Source of the DNA: Candidatus Villigracilaceae bacterium
Lineage (GTDB): Bacteria > Chloroflexota > Anaerolineae > Anaerolineales > Villigracilaceae
NCBI GenBank assembly: GCA_026645935.1
Contig: JAPKMP010000006.1
Location: forward strand, 1-64,000
Length of the DNA: 64,000 bases
Direction of reading: 5' to 3'
This document shows positions 61,770 through 64,000 of the stretch, in pieces (position 1 is the stretch's first letter; the number at the start of each line of letters is the position of its first letter). Under the pieces are notes generated by a model. It worked only from the letters and a program-made list of their open reading frames with translations, was not told the origin of the DNA and searched no databases. The position numbers and the translations under genes are program-made.

Positions 61770-62606
61770 TTACACATTAATGAATTCTGCCAAATCGGAT
61801 GCCACCTCTGCAGCACGCTCTTCCGGGACAAAATGACCTGTGCCAGGATAAATTTTGAGAGTGGAATTAGAAATGGTTGCCTCTGAGCGTTTAGCGACAG
61901 CCGCAGGGAAAAATGGGTCACGGTCTCCCCACAAAATCAAGGTTGGTAATGTAAGCTGGATTGCAAACTCCTGAATTGGACGATAGTTTCCTGCCAAATC
62001 TGCCAGGCTATGTTGAAAAATTCTGGCGGTGGATGCCTTGCCATGCGGGGTGACATGGCATTTAAAATCTTGCCAGGATAAGTTCTCTTTGTTATGCGCC
62101 GCAAATTGATACATCATGCGAAAACCGAAAGAAGTCCCCGCCATGGAGCCAAATATCATATCTCCCAAGACGGGTATACCAGCGCTGCGAAGAGGCAAGG
62201 GAATGGGTGTATCAGTAAAGAGATTGGTAGCGGAAATCATTAATTTGCGTACCTTCAGGGATGGGTGAAGGCGGAGAAGTGTCAGGGCAACTGGCCCACC
62301 AAAATCGTGCGCGGCAAGATAAAGGTCCGAAATATTGAGGCGGCTGAGCAGATCTGCGATTGCCGAAGCCTGTCCCTCCATGTAAATCGAATCGTCGTCA
62401 ACCGTCTCCGATTCCCCAAATCCCAATAGATCGGGGATAAGGAAGCTGAATTTCCCAGGGTATTTTTCAAGCATGGCAAGCGCCATGGCTTTCCAGGAAT
62501 GAGAAGAGCCAGGGAATCCATGCAGGCAAAGTACAGGCACTCCTTCCCCTCCTTCAAGATAACTAATGCGCCCTGTTTTTTTGCGTAACAAAGATGTGCT
62601 TATCAT
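61770..62606 (-). CDS. Asp-nucleophile alpha/beta hydrolase (epoxide hydrolase/dehalogenase type)
   Basis: A 278-residue hydrolase. VLCLHGFPGSSHSWKAMAL gives the oxyanion loop, LYLAAHDFGGPVALTLL the nucleophile aspartate with Phe in place of Trp, and YPGTGHFVPEERAAE the histidine. The ATG at 62606 has GGAG five bases upstream. Along with the dehalogenase-like gene next to it, it may act on related epoxide, haloalkane or ester substrates. The MarR gene is immediately upstream and is probably its regulator. Confidence 0.82.
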   Translation of the reverse strand: MISTSLLRKKTGRISYLEGGEGVPVLCLHGFPGSSHSWKAMALAMLEKYPGKFSFLIPDLLGFGESETVDDDSIYMEGQASAIADLLSRLNISDLYLAAHDFGGPVALTLLRLHPSLKVRKLMISATNLFTDTPIPLPLRSAGIPVLGDMIFGSMAGTSFGFRMMYQFAAHNKENLSWQDFKCHVTPHGKASTARIFQHSLADLAGNYRPIQEFAIQLTLPTLILWGDRDPFFPAAVAKRSEATISNSTLKIYPGTGHFVPEERAAEVASDLAEFINV

Positions 62607-62671
62607 CATTTCTCCATTTACGTGCATATACATGTTTCGAAGTAAAAAAATAGTCGTGAAGTGCAAACCAC

Positions 62672-63142
62672 CTATGATGATACTTCTTCAACGATCATCG
62701 AGATTTTATGAAGGTCTCCCATGATGCGATCCCAGTTAGAAATTCCAAGGCGGTCCATAATATGGAATTGAGCCTTTTCCCAAAAAGGACGAGCATTTTC
62801 AAGAGCCAGTTTTCCTTTTGGCGTAATCTTGACGGGGCGTGAACGGCGGTCAATTCCGACAGATACCTTCACAAACCCTTTTTTTAGCAGGGGATTCAAA
62901 TTTCGGGTGAGGGTCGTGCGATCCATGGCTAAGACAAGCGCCAGGTCTTGCATGAGGAATTCTTCCATCAGAGATAACACGCTGAGCAATGAATATTGTG
63001 TAGATCGAAGTCCAGTTGGGGCAAGCATCTTGTCATAATATTGCGTTACGAGGCGGGTGACACGGCGGGTGTTGAAGCCAACACAAGGAACCTGCTGACG
63101 GGCGAATTCGTAGAGGCTTTCGGGTGGTATGTTCTTGAACAC
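62672..63142 (-). CDS. MarR-family transcriptional regulator
   Basis: A 156-residue regulator if it starts at the GTG 63140-63142. The winged helix region reads MQDLALVLAMDRTTLTRNLN then LLKKGFVKVSVGIDRRSRPV. The open frame continues to an ATG at 63205, but that stretch contains the promoter and palindrome, so a start after the palindrome is favoured. The -35 TTGACA (63181-63176) and -10 TATATA (63158-63153) put transcription about four bases before the GTG. It should repress itself and the hydrolase genes, lifting on ligand binding. Confidence 0.85.
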   Translation of the reverse strand: MFKNIPPESLYEFARQQVPCVGFNTRRVTRLVTQYYDKMLAPTGLRSTQYSLLSVLSLMEEFLMQDLALVLAMDRTTLTRNLNPLLKKGFVKVSVGIDRRSRPVKITPKGKLALENARPFWEKAQFHIMDRLGISNWDRIMGDLHKISMIVEEVSS

Positions 63143-63144
63143 AA

Positions 63145-63166
63145 TATAAGTGTATATACACTTATA
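63145..63166. promoter_or_regulatory. MarR operator: perfect 22-base palindrome over the -10 box
   Basis: Two 11-base arms, TATAAGTGTAT and ATACACTTATA, centred on the MarR promoter -10 box. It fits the usual MarR-type operator size and placement and implies autorepression. Confidence 0.82.
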
Positions 63167-63210
63167 CTCGAGATTTGTCAAGAGCGGATTTTCCAAAACG
63201 GACACGCATT

Positions 63211-63654
63211 TTAATAGGATTTCAATTCTTTAATGATCTTTGCAGTTAATCCATCCCTGTCATTGCGGATCTGTTCGACGAATTCCTTCGGCGCGCTGGT
63301 TTTGGAGTTGTGTTGTGCGCTCCAAAGGATTATTTCAAGCAGAACAGGAAGAAGGTCTATTCCTTTTTGTGTTAATCGAAAGGTAGCCTTCCGTCTATCG
63401 CTCTCATTCAATGACTTTGTTATGATCCCCTCCCTCTCTAATCTAACGAGACGGTCAGCTAAAACATTGGTCGCAATTCCTTCTTCAGATTTTTGGAACT
63501 CCCCGTAGGTACTTTTTCCATACATTAACATATCGCGCACGATCAACAGCGACCACAGGTCTCCAAATGTTTCAAGGGCAAAATTGATTGGGCAATTGGA
63601 ACGCCATTCCCTTTGAGTCAGTTTCATAGTTTGAGACCTTGACTTAATTTTCAT
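63211..63654 (-). CDS. HxlR-family transcriptional regulator
   Basis: A 147-residue winged-helix regulator: NCPINFALETFGDLWSLLIV with the conserved cysteine, then EGIATNVLADRLVRLEREGI. HxlR regulators often sense reactive compounds such as formaldehyde or quinones through a cysteine. The ATG at 63654 lies six bases after the -10 box TATACT, making the transcript leaderless; an ATG at 63627 with an AAGG upstream is the alternative. A long palindrome lies over its -35 region. It ends 30 bases before the MarR promoter. Confidence 0.85.
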   Translation of the reverse strand: MKIKSRSQTMKLTQREWRSNCPINFALETFGDLWSLLIVRDMLMYGKSTYGEFQKSEEGIATNVLADRLVRLEREGIITKSLNESDRRKATFRLTQKGIDLLPVLLEIILWSAQHNSKTSAPKEFVEQIRNDRDGLTAKIIKELKSY

Positions 63655-63667
63655 ATTCACAGTATAC

Positions 63668-63698
63668 TAAACTTACTTGCAATTTGCAAGTAAGTTTA
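63668..63698. promoter_or_regulatory. HxlR operator: 31-base near-perfect palindrome
   Basis: Perfect 15-base arms TAAACTTACTTGCAA and TTGCAAGTAAGTTTA around one base, overlapping the HxlR -35 box (TTGCAA, 63684-63689; -10 TATACT at 63661-63666). It lies between the divergent HxlR and SRPBCC genes and could control both. Confidence 0.82.
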
Positions 63699-63752
63699 AG
63701 GAATCCTTACTACCTCATACCCTAATTACAGAAAAACGAAAAAGGAGCCGAA

Positions 63753-64000
63753 ATGATAAAAATTCAGGAAAGCCTCGAAATAAATGCTTTGCCAGATGAG
63801 GTGTGGTCCATCGTGGGTGACCTCTCCCGCGCACCGGAATTTACTCCCACAATAGTCAGCGCTCGGGTAGATGGGCTGAACCGATTATGTACGGACGAAT
63901 CCGGAAACGAAATCCATGAGGAAATGGGCGATTACTCAGTGGAATTACGCCGGTATTCCTGGCGGCATGTCAAATCACCTCTCCCGGTGAAGAGTTCTTC
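63753..64000 (+). CDS. SRPBCC-family protein, partial at right edge
   Basis: The first 82 codons are visible. It begins IKIQESLEINALPDEVWSIV, the SRPBCC entry pattern, followed by DLSRAPEFTPTIVSARVDG. AAAGGAG precedes the ATG. It runs divergently from the HxlR gene across a shared palindrome, so HxlR may control it. The C-terminal half is outside the window. Confidence 0.82.
   Translation, partial: MIKIQESLEINALPDEVWSIVGDLSRAPEFTPTIVSARVDGLNRLCTDESGNEIHEEMGDYSVELRRYSWRHVKSPLPVKSS

Overview
The window reads as a contiguous piece of a Gram-positive-like or monoderm bacterial chromosome of moderate GC. It is most likely Chloroflexota, class Anaerolineae. This is inferred from the mix of soluble PAS/GAF histidine kinases of the HisKA_3 (NarL) type, lipoproteins with Thr/Pro-rich linkers and NBR1-like Ig domains, a LiaF-like/GIN-domain pair and abundant CPBP membrane proteases. 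I saw no rRNA, tRNA, CRISPR array, transposase or phage gene. Most genes have AGGAGG-type ribosome sites. A minority appear leaderless, with an extended -10 box 6-10 bases before the start codon.

Layout. (1) 1-5649, reverse strand: a sulfur-transfer operon, read tusA, DsrE-like, STAS, DsrE-like, hdrC, hdrB, SRPBCC, hdrA, then an unknown gene cut by the left edge. It resembles sHdr/Hdr-type systems that pass sulfane sulfur through TusA and DsrE carriers to an Hdr complex. (2) 5.8-8.1 kb: membrane sensor kinase plus LuxR-type regulator. (3) 8.1-16.3 kb: membrane proteins, a divergent PlsY-like acyltransferase, a JAB/MPN protease, gyrB, an NBR1-Ig surface protein and an alkaline-phosphatase-fold enzyme. 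(4) 16.4-19.8 kb: double-GAF kinase, its regulator, a small protein and a lone receiver. (5) 19.9-26.7 kb: a TetR gene with a nested palindrome upstream, followed by CPBP proteases, a lipoprotein hydrolase, a frameshifted Cys-nucleophile (choloylglycine-hydrolase-like) lipoprotein, an ASCH-like protein and an MFS exporter. (6) 26.7-33.1 kb: a rifampin-phosphotransferase-like enzyme, a partner lacking the ATP domain, and debris of duplications of the same neighbourhood (two swivel-domain tails, one dead small gene, three copies of one hairpin). (7) 33.1-36.2 kb: GT87-type membrane protein, ATC-hydrolase-like protein and small proteins. (8) 36.3-45.6 kb: signalling block with a PAS/GAF/HD-GYP protein, a PAS/GGDEF protein, a triple-PAS kinase, its regulator and a lone receiver. 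(9) 45.6-54.3 kb: LiaF-like and GIN-domain proteins, a CopD-like protein, a lipoprotein, an ABC ATPase fused to a cyclic-nucleotide-binding domain with its FtsX-type permease, and a glycosyltransferase. (10) 54.5-57.8 kb, reverse: cupin, CPBP, YbaK, SRPBCC, CPBP. (11) 57.9-64.0 kb: a large HTH-STAND regulator, gene remnants, two alpha/beta hydrolases under a MarR regulator, an HxlR regulator and the start of an SRPBCC gene.

The best candidates for something undescribed are: a 17-base motif followed by a hairpin, placed 66-75 bases before three unrelated start codons between 45 and 49 kb; the split rifampin-phosphotransferase-like pair with its repeated remnants; the sulfur operon with STAS and SRPBCC members; and the ABC ATPase-cNMP fusion. 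All functional statements are from reading the sequence and family knowledge; no search was run.
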